DNA from: Chloroflexota bacterium
Lineage (GTDB): Bacteria; Chloroflexota; Anaerolineae; Anaerolineales; Anaerolineaceae
Direction: 5' to 3'
Length of the DNA stretch: 64,000 nucleotides
Assembly (NCBI GenBank): GCA_021372725.1
Contig: JAJFTV010000093.1
Location: 35,701 to 99,700 of the forward strand
Part shown: in pieces, positions 30,891 through 40,463 of the stretch
Position numbering within the stretch: the first letter of the stretch is position 1
Layout of the letters: the number at the start of each line of letters is the position of its first letter
The notes under the pieces: model-generated
What the model saw: the letters and a program-made list of their open reading frames with translations, nothing else
The model's database searches: none
Told to the model about the DNA's origin: nothing
Translations under genes and position numbers: made by a program

Positions 30891-30940
30891 AGAGTGCGTA
30901 ATCCTGAACATCACGGCTGCCAGGATTACGCACTCTTTTT
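30891..30940 (+). terminator. Intrinsic terminator/attenuator between gap and pgk
   Basis: A perfect 16-bp stem (30891-30906 with 30921-30936) and 14-base loop are followed by a T run ending at 30940. It is immediately before the pgk ribosome site AAGGAGG, so it should end or attenuate gap transcripts before pgk. Confidence 0.85.
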
Positions 30941-30958
30941 CCCAAGGAGGGTTTTATC

Positions 30959-32134
30959 GTGTTTGCAAAAAAAACGATCAAAGATATCAATGTTCAGGGA
31001 AAGAAAGCCCTTGTCCGGGTGGATTTTAACGTTCCCATCAAGGATGGTAAGATCAGCGATGATACCCGCATCCAGGCGGCGCTGCCCACCATTCGCTACC
31101 TGATGGATCATGGCGCATCTGTCATTCTCATGTCACATTTGGGTCGCCCAAAAGGGAAAGTGGATCCAATGTTTTCGCTCGCCCCGGTTGCGATTCACCT
31201 GGGAAAATTACTGGGCAAGACCGTAGCGTTCGCAGATGACTGCATCGGAAAATCAGCCGTCGATGCTGCCGCTGTTCTAAAGCCTGGTGAGGTTTTGCTA
31301 CTGGAAAATACCCGTTTTTATGATGGCGATGAAAAGAATGACCCTGAAATGGCAAAAAAGCTGGCTAACCTGGCTGATATCTTCGTCAACGATGCATTTG
31401 GTTCAGCCCATCGTGCACATGCTTCCACCGAAGGTGTTGCAAAATTCCTTCCCGCGGTAGCCGGTTTCCTGATGGAAAAAGAAATTCAATATCTTGGCGA
31501 AGCAATCAGGGCGCCCGGGAAACCGTTTGTAGTCATTCTGGGTGGCGCCAAGATCAGCGACAAAATCGGCGTTATTCGCAATCTGTTGGGGAAAGCCGAT
31601 CACATCCTGATCGGTGGTGCCATGGCCAATACATTCTTCAAGGCATTGAATTATGATGTCGCCGATTCGCTGGCTGAAGCCGATGCCGCGAGTACCGCTT
31701 CCGAGATAATAAAGGAAGGTGGTTCAAAGATCGTCCTGCCGGTCGACGTAGTCATTGCAGATGCGTTGGACGCAAATGCCCAATCGCGTGAGATGCCCAT
31801 TGGTGATGTTCCAGCCGGGTGGCGAATTCTGGACATCGGCCCCAAAACCGTTCAGCTCTACGGTGATTGGATCAAGACCGCCAAAACTGTCGTATGGAAT
31901 GGGCCGATGGGTGTTTTTGAATTTGAGCGCTTTGCCAAAGGTACCTTTGGGATTGCGAAGGCAGTCGCCGATTCCAGTGCAGTCAGCATCATCGGGGGCG
32001 GTGACTCTGTGGCAGCCATCCAGCAATCCGGTCTGACCGACCGAATCACACATATCTCAACCGGCGGGGGCGCTTCGCTGGAAATGCTCGAAGGGATCAC
32101 ACTTCCTGGTCTGGCCGCCTTGCAGGATAAATAA
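30959..32134 (+). CDS. pgk: Phosphoglycerate kinase
   Basis: A 391-residue enzyme that makes ATP from 1,3-bisphosphoglycerate. The N-terminal signature [12 protein letters not shown] is at about 20-31, SHLGRPKG at about 60, and the C-terminal nucleotide motif [10 protein letters not shown] at about 344. It starts with GTG at 30959, fixed by AAGGAGG about 10 bases upstream; no ATG is available. A terminator-like hairpin precedes it, so it relies on read-through from gap or on an unrecognised own promoter. Confidence 0.97.
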   Translation: MFAKKTIKDINVQGKKALVRVDFNVPIKDGKISDDTRIQAALPTIRYLMDHGASVILMSHLGRPKGKVDPMFSLAPVAIHLGKLLGKTVAFADDCIGKSAVDAAAVLKPGEVLLLENTRFYDGDEKNDPEMAKKLANLADIFVNDAFGSAHRAHASTEGVAKFLPAVAGFLMEKEIQYLGEAIRAPGKPFVVILGGAKISDKIGVIRNLLGKADHILIGGAMANTFFKALNYDVADSLAEADAASTASEIIKEGGSKIVLPVDVVIADALDANAQSREMPIGDVPAGWRILDIGPKTVQLYGDWIKTAKTVVWNGPMGVFEFERFAKGTFGIAKAVADSSAVSIIGGGDSVAAIQQSGLTDRITHISTGGGASLEMLEGITLPGLAALQDK

Positions 32135-32170
32135 TCGGAAAACCACAGAAAAGATCAGGCGTTAATAAAT

Positions 32171-33322
32171 ATGTTGCAAGATTTTTCCAGCGAAGAGATT
32201 CAAAGGTATTCCCGTCACCTGATGATTCCTGAAATCGGGTTGGAAGGGCAGCGAAAATTGAAAAATTCTTCCGTTCTGATGGTCGGAGCGGGTGGATTAG
32301 GTTCGCCGATCGGTCTATACCTGGCCGCGGCAGGTGTCGGTCATATTGGCATTGTTGACTATGACCGGGTGGAAATTTCCAATTTGCAGCGTCAGGTCAT
32401 GCATGGTACGAGTACGGTTGGTGAGTTCAAAGCGGAATCGGCACGCCAGCGAATGCTGGACATCAATCCAACCATCCACATCGATACTTTTCCTGTTCCG
32501 TTCACCTCTGAAAATGCCCTTGATATTGCGGCGGGCTATCAGATCCTGGTGGATGGCACGGATAATTTCCCGACCCGTTACCTGGTCAACGACCTGTGTG
32601 TGTTAACCGGGCGTCCATTCGTCTATGGCGCAGTATATCGTTTTGAGGGACAAGCAAGCGTATTTGACAGCCGCGTTGGGCCATGTTATCGCTGCATTCT
32701 ACCCCAGCCGCCTCCACCTGGGGTTGCACCGGGTTGCTCAGAGATTGGTGTGTTTGGTGTCATGCCCGGCCTCGTGGGGCTGATCCAGGCCACAGAAGTC
32801 ATTAAACTGATTTTGGGAATTGGTGAAACACTGACAGGAAAGCTAATGCTGCTGGATGCACTCACTTCTTCTTTCCAGACTATCCAGATCAAGAAAAACC
32901 CGGCCTGCAATATTTGCGGTGATGATCCGCAGATCACGCATCTGGTGGATTATACCGAATTTTGCGGAGTACCTTTTCCGGGTGGCCATGCGGTTAGCGA
33001 GAATCTGTCAGAGATAACCCCTTGCGAATTGGTCTCCCGGCTGGCGAACGGTGATCACATCCGCTTGATCGATGTTCGCCAATCTGTGGAGCAGCAGATT
33101 TCCAACCTGCCGGGTGCAGAATTAATCCCTTTTGAAACCCTGGCCGGGGAGCTTGGACGTTTCAGCCCTGAAGACCAAATTGTATTGTTCTGCCGTACCG
33201 GCAACCGATCTCTTCGGGCTCAGCAATTGCTTCATGAAGCCGGGTTTCAACATGTCTGGAATCTACGCGGTGGAATCAATGCCTGGGCTCGCGAGGTAGA
33301 CCCAACCATGGCGCAATACTGA
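32171..33322 (+). CDS. moeZ: MoeB/ThiF-type adenylyltransferase fused to a rhodanese domain
   Basis: A 383-residue E1-like enzyme with a sulfurtransferase tail, like actinobacterial MoeZ. The E1 part has GAGGLGSPIGLYLAAAG (ATP binding) at about 39-55, the adenylation Asp in VDGTDNFPTRY, and zinc cysteines in CYRC and CNIC. The rhodanese domain (about 280-380) has active-site loop CRTGNRS. It activates a ThiS/MoaD/CysO-like carrier protein and loads sulfur on it. Standing just before mnmA, it may feed sulfur to tRNA thiolation, molybdopterin or thiamine; which one is not shown. The symbol is by architecture. Confidence 0.9.
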   Translation: MLQDFSSEEIQRYSRHLMIPEIGLEGQRKLKNSSVLMVGAGGLGSPIGLYLAAAGVGHIGIVDYDRVEISNLQRQVMHGTSTVGEFKAESARQRMLDINPTIHIDTFPVPFTSENALDIAAGYQILVDGTDNFPTRYLVNDLCVLTGRPFVYGAVYRFEGQASVFDSRVGPCYRCILPQPPPPGVAPGCSEIGVFGVMPGLVGLIQATEVIKLILGIGETLTGKLMLLDALTSSFQTIQIKKNPACNICGDDPQITHLVDYTEFCGVPFPGGHAVSENLSEITPCELVSRLANGDHIRLIDVRQSVEQQISNLPGAELIPFETLAGELGRFSPEDQIVLFCRTGNRSLRAQQLLHEAGFQHVWNLRGGINAWAREVDPTMAQY

Positions 33323-33351
33323 TTGACAACCATGCTGACCGGAGAATCGAA

Positions 33352-34410
33352 ATGAAAAAAGTGGTCGTTGCCCTTAGTGGCGGGGTGGATAGTTCCGTAG
33401 CTGCTGCCCTGTTGGTCAAAGAGGGTTATGACGTTGTGGGTGTTACCGTGCGTTTGTGGAGTGAGCCCGGTTGTGAGCATGAGAATCGTTGCTGCACACC
33501 GGAAACACGGATACTGGCTCGCCAGTTGGCTGAACAGTTGGGTATCCCTTTCCAGGTGATCGATGCTGCCCAGATTTTTCGGTCCCAGGTGGTACAACCC
33601 TTTCTGGACGGGTACGACAGGGGTGACACGCCCAACCCCTGCATCTTTTGCAACCGTTACATCAAATGGGGATTTCTTCTGGATTACAGTCGTTCGATCG
33701 GAGCAGACACGATTGCCACCGGGCATTATGCGCGCATCTGCACATCTCCACATGGGAAGCTTGAACTTTGGAAGGGTGTGGATGAATCCAAGGACCAATC
33801 CTATTTCTTAAGTCTGCTCAACCAGGATCACCTGGCGCACACCATTTTCCCCCTTGCGCAATACCAAAAGACGGACGTGCGCCGGCTGGCCCATGAATGG
33901 AATTTGCCCGCTGCAGACCAACCGGAAAGCCAGGATCTTTGTTTCCTGGGGAATCGTGATACCCGTTCTTTTCTCATGGATTATATACCGCAAGCAGTTC
34001 ACCCCGGCATAATCAGAAACCGGCAGGGGCAGATCATAGGTGAACACCAGGGGCTTGCTTTTTACACTGTCGGGCAGCGCAAGGGACTGCCGTCTGCTTC
34101 CCGCCCGATATATGTTTTGGAAAAAGATGTAACCCAAAACCAGTTGATTGTCGGATATCTTGAAGACCTGGGTAAGGCTGAGATGGTCGTAATGGGGATT
34201 AATTGGATCTCCGGGGAAGCACCCGCAGCGGACTTTTCTGCTGAAGTTAAAATTCGCTATAAAGCCACGCCCGTTCCTGCCAGGGTGATTTCTCAAATGG
34301 ATGGGAGTTTGCGTGTGTTCCTTGATCAACCCTTGCGGGATATTACCGCAGGGCAGATGGCAGTTTTTTACCAGGGTGATATGGTCTTGGGTGGGGGAAT
34401 CATTGGTTGA
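33352..34410 (+). CDS. mnmA: tRNA-specific 2-thiouridylase
   Basis: A 352-residue enzyme that places sulfur at position 2 of U34 in Lys, Glu and Gln tRNAs. PP-loop SGGVDSSVAA is at 9-18; the two catalytic cysteines are in NPCIFCNRYIKWG (about 99-105) and LCFLG (about 200); the DESKDQSYFL segment is also present. A CGGAG site precedes the ATG. The upstream gene encodes a rhodanese-fused E1-like protein, and both could act in one sulfur relay. Confidence 0.96.
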   Translation: MKKVVVALSGGVDSSVAAALLVKEGYDVVGVTVRLWSEPGCEHENRCCTPETRILARQLAEQLGIPFQVIDAAQIFRSQVVQPFLDGYDRGDTPNPCIFCNRYIKWGFLLDYSRSIGADTIATGHYARICTSPHGKLELWKGVDESKDQSYFLSLLNQDHLAHTIFPLAQYQKTDVRRLAHEWNLPAADQPESQDLCFLGNRDTRSFLMDYIPQAVHPGIIRNRQGQIIGEHQGLAFYTVGQRKGLPSASRPIYVLEKDVTQNQLIVGYLEDLGKAEMVVMGINWISGEAPAADFSAEVKIRYKATPVPARVISQMDGSLRVFLDQPLRDITAGQMAVFYQGDMVLGGGIIG

Positions 34411-34505
34411 AATTTTCAGGACCTGGCAAGAATTCGCTGCGGGGCGTATTCTTGGAAGATCAGGAAATCACCCAACATGAAGGGGTGTTAAATAGCCCAA
34501 ATAAC

Positions 34506-34534
34506 TGGACAATTTACGTATCATCGTGTAGAAT
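34506..34534 (+). promoter_or_regulatory. Promoter of rpsT
   Basis: TGGACA (34506-34511), a 17-base spacer and TAGAAT (34529-34534). The predicted start of transcription near 34541 gives a 30-base leader with an ATCGGAGG ribosome site. Confidence 0.55.
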
Positions 34535-34570
34535 AATTGCCTGTGTCTGGTAGATAATCGGAGGACCATT

Positions 34571-34846
34571 TTGGCAAATATTAAGTCTGCAATAAAAAGA
34601 AACAAGCAAAACGAAAAACGTCGTGTTTTGAATCGTGTTGTTCGCGGGCGAGCCCGCACCTTTGTTCGCAAAGCCCAGGTTGCCATTGGCAGCGAGAATC
34701 AGGAAGAAGCTCAGTTGACTGTCAAGGAAGCAATTCGCGCGCTCGATAAAGCGGCAATTAAAGGCGTTTTACACAAGAACAATGTCGCCCGGCGCAAGAG
34801 CCGTCTGATGGCAAAGTTCTCGAATGCCTTCGAAGCAAAGCAATAA
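34571..34846 (+). CDS. rpsT: 30S ribosomal protein S20
   Basis: A basic 91-residue ribosomal protein. It begins ANIKSAIKRNKQNEKRR, the hallmark of S20, after a TTG start codon. GGAGG is 7 bases upstream of the TTG and no ATG fits. Escherichia coli rpsT also starts with UUG and is autoregulated at translation, so the rare start here may have the same regulatory meaning. It has its own promoter and terminator. Confidence 0.97.
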   Translation: MANIKSAIKRNKQNEKRRVLNRVVRGRARTFVRKAQVAIGSENQEEAQLTVKEAIRALDKAAIKGVLHKNNVARRKSRLMAKFSNAFEAKQ

Positions 34847-34868
34847 ACATTTATCTCATTCAAAACAG

Positions 34869-34911
34869 GAGCGGGAGGTTATGTCAATCCGGATTGACTC
34901 ACATCCCGCTC
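34869..34911 (+). terminator. Hairpin after rpsT
   Basis: GAGCGGGA (34869-34876) pairs with TCCCGCTC (34904-34911), enclosing a perfect inner palindrome GTCAATCCGGATTGAC. The T run after it is short and broken, so it is a probable, not ideal, terminator. Confidence 0.6.
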
Positions 34912-35048
34912 TTCTCGTTTAATTATTCAACGCATTTTTCGAAAACGTTTCAGCCAGATTGAAAATGTGAGAAATTTCCGGATGAGTGTTATAGCTTGCG
35001 CAACCAAAGTAAGGTAGAATTTAAACACTTCACCCATACGAGGGAAAC

Positions 35049-35651
35049 ATGATCCAACACACAGGTAGTCTGGAAGTCATTTGTGGCTCCATGTTCAGCG
35101 GTAAAACCGAGGAATTGATCCGCCGGCTCCGTCGTGCAGTGATCGCAAAACAGAAAATCCAGGTTTTCAAACCGGCCATCGATGCAAGATACAATGCCGC
35201 CAGAGTCACCTCACATTCCGGCGCCGATTTTGAGGCCTTCCCGATTGACAAATCCGCCGATATCTTGAATCTCCTCAAAGATGACACAACCGTCATCGCC
35301 ATTGATGAAGCACAATTCTTTGACGACGGCCTGGTCGATGTTGTGCAGTTGCTGGCAGACCGCGGTTTGCGGGTGCTTGTAGCCGGTCTGGACAGCGATT
35401 TTCGCGGCCTGCCTTTTGGCTGTATGCCTGTACTGCTCGCCCTCGCCGAGAATGTTACCAAACTGCACGCCATTTGTATGGTTTGTGGTGAAGAAGCCAC
35501 CCGCACCCAGCGCCTGGTAAATGGAAAACCGGCCAATTATTATGACCCTGTTGTCATTGTCGGCGCATCCGAAATGTATGAGGCGCGCTGCAGAAAACAT
35601 CATGAAGTTCCCCGTGAAAAACCGGCATCCCTGTCAGAGGAGCAGTCATGA
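35049..35651 (+). CDS. tdk: Thymidine kinase
   Basis: A 200-residue type II (cellular-like) thymidine kinase for nucleoside salvage. The P-loop [15 protein letters not shown] is at about 11-25, DEAQFF (Walker B) at about 86-91, and the zinc site uses the pair in CMVC and a later CRKHH. Its stop overlaps the hpt start by 4 bases, giving a two-gene salvage unit with cca following. Confidence 0.96.
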   Translation: MIQHTGSLEVICGSMFSGKTEELIRRLRRAVIAKQKIQVFKPAIDARYNAARVTSHSGADFEAFPIDKSADILNLLKDDTTVIAIDEAQFFDDGLVDVVQLLADRGLRVLVAGLDSDFRGLPFGCMPVLLALAENVTKLHAICMVCGEEATRTQRLVNGKPANYYDPVVIVGASEMYEARCRKHHEVPREKPASLSEEQS

Positions 35652-36205
35652 AGGATTATCGATCTTTTCTAAAAGAAATCCTTATTCCTGAAGACGTGCT
35701 TCAGAAGCGCATTGCAGAACTGGGTGCAGAGATTTCACGCGATTATGCAGACAAGAATCTGATGCTGGTTTGCATCCTGCGCGGCGGGGTTATGTTCCTG
35801 ACTGATTTAATGCGTAAAATCTCTGTCCCGCATGCCATCGAGTTTATGGCCGTCTCATCGTATGGGGTAGGGAACCGCGAATCATCAGGAGCTACACGCA
35901 TTACGCTGGATTTGATCACCGAAATTTACGACAAGGATGTTCTGTTGGTGGAGGATATTATCGACAGCGGTCACACACTGGCATCTGTCATCGAGATGCT
36001 CAATACCCGTAAACCGCGCAGCCTGTATGTCTGCACACTGCTGGACAAGGTAGAACGTCGTGAGGTGGCTGTACCCATCCGATATTCAGGATTTGTCATT
36101 CCAAACAAGTTTGTCTTTGGCTACGGCCTGGATATCGATGACTTTTACCGCAACTTGCCCTTTATCGCAGTTGTTGACCTGGAAAAATATAAAGCTGACC
36201 CTTGA
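35648..36205 (+). CDS. hpt: Hypoxanthine phosphoribosyltransferase
   Basis: A 185-residue purine salvage enzyme that joins hypoxanthine or guanine to PRPP. The PRPP-binding loop [14 protein letters not shown] is at about 98-111 and the N-terminal LRGGVMF loop at about 45. Typical length. It is translationally coupled to tdk by an ATGA overlap, and cca begins 32 bases later. Confidence 0.95.
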   Translation: MKDYRSFLKEILIPEDVLQKRIAELGAEISRDYADKNLMLVCILRGGVMFLTDLMRKISVPHAIEFMAVSSYGVGNRESSGATRITLDLITEIYDKDVLLVEDIIDSGHTLASVIEMLNTRKPRSLYVCTLLDKVERREVAVPIRYSGFVIPNKFVFGYGLDIDDFYRNLPFIAVVDLEKYKADP

Positions 36206-36237
36206 TTTTTTAGGGATTGGTTCCACAGGTTTCTCTC

Positions 36238-37728
36238 ATGTTCAACGAATACGCCCCCCTTTTTGAATTTCTTCAAAAACAGAATACAAAAGTCTATCTG
36301 GTAGGGGGTGCTGTTCGCGATATTTTGATGAACCAGCCTTCTCATGATCTGGATTTTGTGGTTTTGGGGGATGCGTCACAACTGGCAAGAATGACGGCCA
36401 ATCATTTGCATGGAGCTTATTATCTAATGGATGAAGAGCATGGCATTGCCCGTGTTCTGATCGATACTCCTCAATTTACGAATCTTGTGCTGGATTTCTC
36501 TGATGCTCGCGGCGGTTCATTGGAAAGTGATTTGAAATGCCGCGATTTTACTGTCAATGCCATTGCGCTGGACCTCACTGCACAAAAAATCATTGACCCA
36601 CTGGAGGGTTCCGTTCATCTCAGGCAGAAGGTATTGAAGATATGCAACCCGGAAAGCTTCATTCAGGATCCAATCCGCGTGTTGAGGGCGATCCGCTTCT
36701 CATTGTATCTGAATTTACGCATTGAACCTGAAACAAAATCCCGGCTCTACCAGGCAATGCCTTATCTGCCGGGTATATCCGGTGAACGGCAACGGGATGA
36801 ACTGATTCGAATGCTTGGCGGCGGTAAATCCGCCGCTGCCGTCCGTGTGCTCCATCACACCGGTATCCTTAATCTCCTCCTGCCCGAAGTGGGGATATTG
36901 TTGAAAGATCAGCAGACCACACCAGAGACTTCATACTCTGTTGATCTTCCTGCCAGAACCCTGCAAAATGTGGACATGATTCTGGATTTCATCGAGGGTA
37001 AGCGTGATCTAATCCCTGAGAATCTGTTCAGTAACCTGATCTTTCTGCATTGGGGTCGTTTCCGACAAAGACTTTTACATCATCTGCAGAACCGTCTCAA
37101 CGCGGACCGCTCACTCAGAGGAATAATTTGTCTGGCCGGATTATTTTTTCCAGCCATTGCAGGCCAGACAATCAAGCCATATTCCCGCGAATCCTTGTTC
37201 CCGCTGACCGATTCCTTGATCGAAAGATTGAAATTCCTGGCCTTTAGCAAGGCAGAAATTCAGTATTTTCAGAAAATCATCACCAATGCCAACCTGTTTT
37301 TTAACCTGCAGGACATGAATCGGGATTCACTTGCCCGGGATAATGATGATTTGACCAATCCGGCACATCACCTGGGTGGACGTGAGATTTACAGATATTT
37401 CAAGACTTCGGGTGAGGCAGGTATTGATATCTGCCTGCTGTCATTGGCCTTGTTTGGAGCCCAATCCGGTTATGAGCTGAACCAGAAAGAATATGCACGC
37501 TTGTTGGAAATAGTCGATGAGCTTTTTGAAGGATACTGGGAACATAACCCGCAAATTATCCATCCGCAGCCTCTTATCACCGGCGACGATATCATGATAA
37601 ATCTTTCGATACAGGCGGGTGAAAAGGTGGGTCAAATTCTGGAGTTGATCAAGGAAGAACAGGCTGCCGGGAACATTCAAACACAACAACAGGCATTTGA
37701 TTTTGCCCGTACGATCCTGAATCGATGA
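36238..37728 (+). CDS. cca: CCA tRNA nucleotidyltransferase / poly(A) polymerase family
   Basis: A class II nucleotidyltransferase of about 496 residues that adds or repairs the 3' CCA of tRNA. The motif VGGAVRDILM with DLDFVV metal carboxylates is at about 21-45; CRDFTVNAIA and the RNA-binding motif DPIRVLRAIRF are present. The C-terminal half is longer than in minimal CCA enzymes and I do not see a clear HD phosphohydrolase motif. The ATG at 36238 is preferred to a TTG at 36217. CCA addition versus poly(A) addition cannot be decided by eye. Confidence 0.9.
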   Translation: MFNEYAPLFEFLQKQNTKVYLVGGAVRDILMNQPSHDLDFVVLGDASQLARMTANHLHGAYYLMDEEHGIARVLIDTPQFTNLVLDFSDARGGSLESDLKCRDFTVNAIALDLTAQKIIDPLEGSVHLRQKVLKICNPESFIQDPIRVLRAIRFSLYLNLRIEPETKSRLYQAMPYLPGISGERQRDELIRMLGGGKSAAAVRVLHHTGILNLLLPEVGILLKDQQTTPETSYSVDLPARTLQNVDMILDFIEGKRDLIPENLFSNLIFLHWGRFRQRLLHHLQNRLNADRSLRGIICLAGLFFPAIAGQTIKPYSRESLFPLTDSLIERLKFLAFSKAEIQYFQKIITNANLFFNLQDMNRDSLARDNDDLTNPAHHLGGREIYRYFKTSGEAGIDICLLSLALFGAQSGYELNQKEYARLLEIVDELFEGYWEHNPQIIHPQPLITGDDIMINLSIQAGEKVGQILELIKEEQAAGNIQTQQQAFDFARTILNR

Positions 37729-37843
37729 TCAGGGATGGATTTCTTTCAGCCAGGGTTCATACTTACACCGGTATCCATGCGGATGTGAACAGCCTCTGAC
37801 AGGCAAACGCGGCACCTGATCTATCGGGTAGCTTCAATTGTTT

Positions 37844-38239
37844 TTAGTGGGAGGGAAGCGAAATATTTCTTCTTTTGCTTCCTCTGTTGCGCGTGATTAA
37901 ACCATTCAAGCGGGCCATCAGCAGGCTCTTCGAGACAGGTTTTGATAAAACGTCATCTGCACCTGCATCCAACGCCTTCGCAATCAGGTCAGGGCTGTTA
38001 ATCACAGAAACAACCAGAATGGGAACAGATACCAACTCACGTATCTGTTTACAAATCTTGAAATTTTCGGCATCAGGAGAAAACAAATCCAGGATGATCA
38101 GATCGGGTTTGATTTTTTTTATCTGTAGAACCCATGTATCGTGTAAATTAATTCTGGTAACCACATTCGGAAAACTTTCTACCAATATTTCGAATAGATC
38201 AGTCTCAGCAGTGTCATCATCAATGACGAGTATATTCAC
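37844..38239 (-). CDS. Stand-alone response-regulator receiver protein
   Basis: A 131-residue CheY-like receiver without output domain. Acidic pocket DDD is near the N-terminus, the phospho-acceptor Asp is in LIILDLFSPDA, and the conserved Lys is in VLSKPVSK. The start is set by GGGAGG placed 7 bases before a GTG at 38239; an ATG at 38254 lies at the Shine-Dalgarno sequence itself. A short basic tail (RNRGSKRR) follows the domain. Partner kinase unknown. Confidence 0.88.
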   Translation of the reverse strand: MNILVIDDDTAETDLFEILVESFPNVVTRINLHDTWVLQIKKIKPDLIILDLFSPDAENFKICKQIRELVSVPILVVSVINSPDLIAKALDAGADDVLSKPVSKSLLMARLNGLITRNRGSKRRNISLPSH

Positions 38240-38287
38240 CGATCTACCTCCCATGCAACATATAAACTTCTAGTATTATCGCAAATA

Positions 38288-38329
38288 AAAAAGCCTTTGT
38301 ACCTTACAACCGGTTTACAAAGGCTTTTT
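38288..38329. terminator. Bidirectional intrinsic terminator
   Basis: A perfect 14-bp stem (AAAAAGCCTTTGTA at 38288-38301, its complement at 38316-38329) with A and T runs on both sides. On the minus strand it ends the acetyl-CoA synthetase transcript just after its stop at 38349 and isolates the receiver gene. Confidence 0.85.
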
Positions 38330-38348
38330 CAATTTTTGACTGTAGAAT

Positions 38349-40463
38349 TTACGATATGTGAGATTCCTCTGACTTGAGTATTGCACGAGCATCCAAGGCC
38401 AAAGCTCCTTTTCCTTTTTCATAAACCAGCAAGGGGTTGATCTCGATTTCAGAAATATCCGGGAAATCGATGGAGATTTGTGCAAGCCTCAGCAAGATGT
38501 CCACCACGGCATCCACATCGGCCGGGGTCTGTCCCCGCAAACCAGTGAGCAGGGCACCTGCCCGGGTTTCAAGTATCATCTGCCGTGCAGTACTGCGATT
38601 CAGAGGAGTGATGCGAAATGCAATATCGGTGAAGAGTTCAACGTAAATTCCACCCAGGCCGAACATCATCAACGGGCCAAACTGGGGATCCCTGCGCATC
38701 CCGATGATAATCTCTGTTCCCTTCGCTGCCATTTTCTCCACCAGCACTCCTTCGATCCGCGCATCCTTCTTGTACCCGTGGCAGCTTTCCATGATGGATT
38801 CGAAACCATTTTTAATCTCTTCCATGGATTTTAGATTCAACCGGATACCGCCGGCATCAGATTTATGGAGAATATCCGGAGAAATCACTTTCATCACAAC
38901 CGGATAGCCCAGTTTGCTGGCAGTGGTCACCGCTTCATCAGGGGTTTTGGCAGCAGCACCGGGTATCAGCGGAATACCGTACGTTTCCAGCAAAGGTCTG
39001 ACCGTCGACTCGCCCCAAAATTTTTCGGAGGAGGCTGAGTTGAAATAGGCACGGGCCGTTTTTGTCTCGATTCCAGACAGGACAGGTTGTGGTTCCTCCG
39101 GTTGGGCAAGCCAATCCTTGTAACGATCCATGGCAGCCAGCACCGGGCCTAATTGTTCAGGTGAGGTATAGATGGGTATGTGCCGGCGGTGCAGGATGCG
39201 TCGAGCTTCCTGAATACTGGATGAACCCATCAAGCAGACCAGAACGGTCTTGTTTGTCTTTTCCACCGCGTCAGCGATGCTATCGGCAATATCTTCCGGG
39301 TTGACCAGTGATGTCGGCACATTGACAGGCAGGATCACATCGATGTTCTCATCATGGATGCCTGCCTCAATACCCATGGCATATTCCTCAGGGTTCGCAC
39401 TGCCCAGCATGTCGATGGGGTTTGATACCTGCGCAGCCGGATTCAGCCGTTTGCGAAGAGCCTGTTTCGTTTCCTCATGTAAATTGGCCAACCGATAGCC
39501 GCTGTCAGCGATACTATCTGAAGCCAGTGCGGTGGGTCCACCTGCGTTGGTCACAATCAATGCCCGTTTTCCTGCTGGTAAAGGTTGATTGGCCAATGCC
39601 ACGGCAATATCAAACAATTCCTGGGCGGAACGGGCTTCGATAACGCCGGCTTGTTTGAAAGCAGTCTGGTAAGCAGTATAAGTACCCGCCAGTGACCCGG
39701 TGTGGGAGGATACAGCCTTTTCCCCTGCCTCGGAACGACCCGCCTTCAACATCACAATGGGTTTTTGCCGACCTACCCGTCTGGCAACCTGGATAAATCT
39801 TTCACCGTTGCGAATGGCTTCAATATAGGCAGCAATGACTTTTACATGAGGATCATCGTTCAGGAAATCGATCATGTCTGTTTCATCGACGTCCATCTCG
39901 TTGCCCATGCTGACAAAATGTGTAAAACCGATGCCAGTCTCTTTCACCAGATCGATGACTGCGCCACACATTGCACCGGATTGAGAGATAAAGCCAATAT
40001 TCCCTTTTTCTGGCAAACCCCGAATGAATGTTGTATTCATTCCGCTGTAAAGATCTACTGTTCCCACACAGTTCGGGCCAATCAGCCGCATGTTATACTG
40101 GCGGGCAATCTGCAGGCACTGTCTTTCCAATTCTGCGCCTTCTTCTCCAACCTCTCTGAACCCGCCGGAGATAATAGTTGCTGCTTTTAGGCCGCGTTTA
40201 CCACAGGCTTCCAATGTTGCCGGAACGAGTGGTGCAGGGATCATAATCACTGCCAGATCAACCGGGTCGGGTGTTAAAGAGATATCAGCATAGGTATTGA
40301 AACCAAGAATGTCACCACCCTTTGGATTTACCGGATAGATACCACCCTCGTACCCATAGCGGGACATATTCTCCAACACACCATAACTGAGTTTTTCAGG
40401 ATTGGAGGATGCGCCAATCAATGCAACGCCGTGCGGTCGAAAAAAATATTGGATCGGGTTCAT
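38349..40463 (-). CDS. ADP-forming acetyl-CoA synthetase (fused alpha-beta)
   Basis: A 704-residue acyl-CoA synthetase that makes acetate and ATP from acetyl-CoA, ADP and phosphate (energy-conserving direction in anaerobes). The CoA-binding N-terminal domain starts GVALIGASSNPEKLS (12-26), the phospho-His region SSHTGSLAGTY lies near 256, and a C-terminal ATP-grasp domain spans about 480-700. No acetyltransferase domain is present, so it is not a Pat-type lysine acetyltransferase. AAGGAAAAATGC precedes the ATG. It could turn acetyl-CoA, including that made by the microcompartment operon, into ATP; that link is inference. Confidence 0.9.
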   Translation of the reverse strand: MNPIQYFFRPHGVALIGASSNPEKLSYGVLENMSRYGYEGGIYPVNPKGGDILGFNTYADISLTPDPVDLAVIMIPAPLVPATLEACGKRGLKAATIISGGFREVGEEGAELERQCLQIARQYNMRLIGPNCVGTVDLYSGMNTTFIRGLPEKGNIGFISQSGAMCGAVIDLVKETGIGFTHFVSMGNEMDVDETDMIDFLNDDPHVKVIAAYIEAIRNGERFIQVARRVGRQKPIVMLKAGRSEAGEKAVSSHTGSLAGTYTAYQTAFKQAGVIEARSAQELFDIAVALANQPLPAGKRALIVTNAGGPTALASDSIADSGYRLANLHEETKQALRKRLNPAAQVSNPIDMLGSANPEEYAMGIEAGIHDENIDVILPVNVPTSLVNPEDIADSIADAVEKTNKTVLVCLMGSSSIQEARRILHRRHIPIYTSPEQLGPVLAAMDRYKDWLAQPEEPQPVLSGIETKTARAYFNSASSEKFWGESTVRPLLETYGIPLIPGAAAKTPDEAVTTASKLGYPVVMKVISPDILHKSDAGGIRLNLKSMEEIKNGFESIMESCHGYKKDARIEGVLVEKMAAKGTEIIIGMRRDPQFGPLMMFGLGGIYVELFTDIAFRITPLNRSTARQMILETRAGALLTGLRGQTPADVDAVVDILLRLAQISIDFPDISEIEINPLLVYEKGKGALALDARAILKSEESHIS

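Noticed and set aside
38349..40463. Protein lysine acetyltransferase of Pat type
   Set aside because: The synthetase part is complete but no GNAT domain is present at either end.
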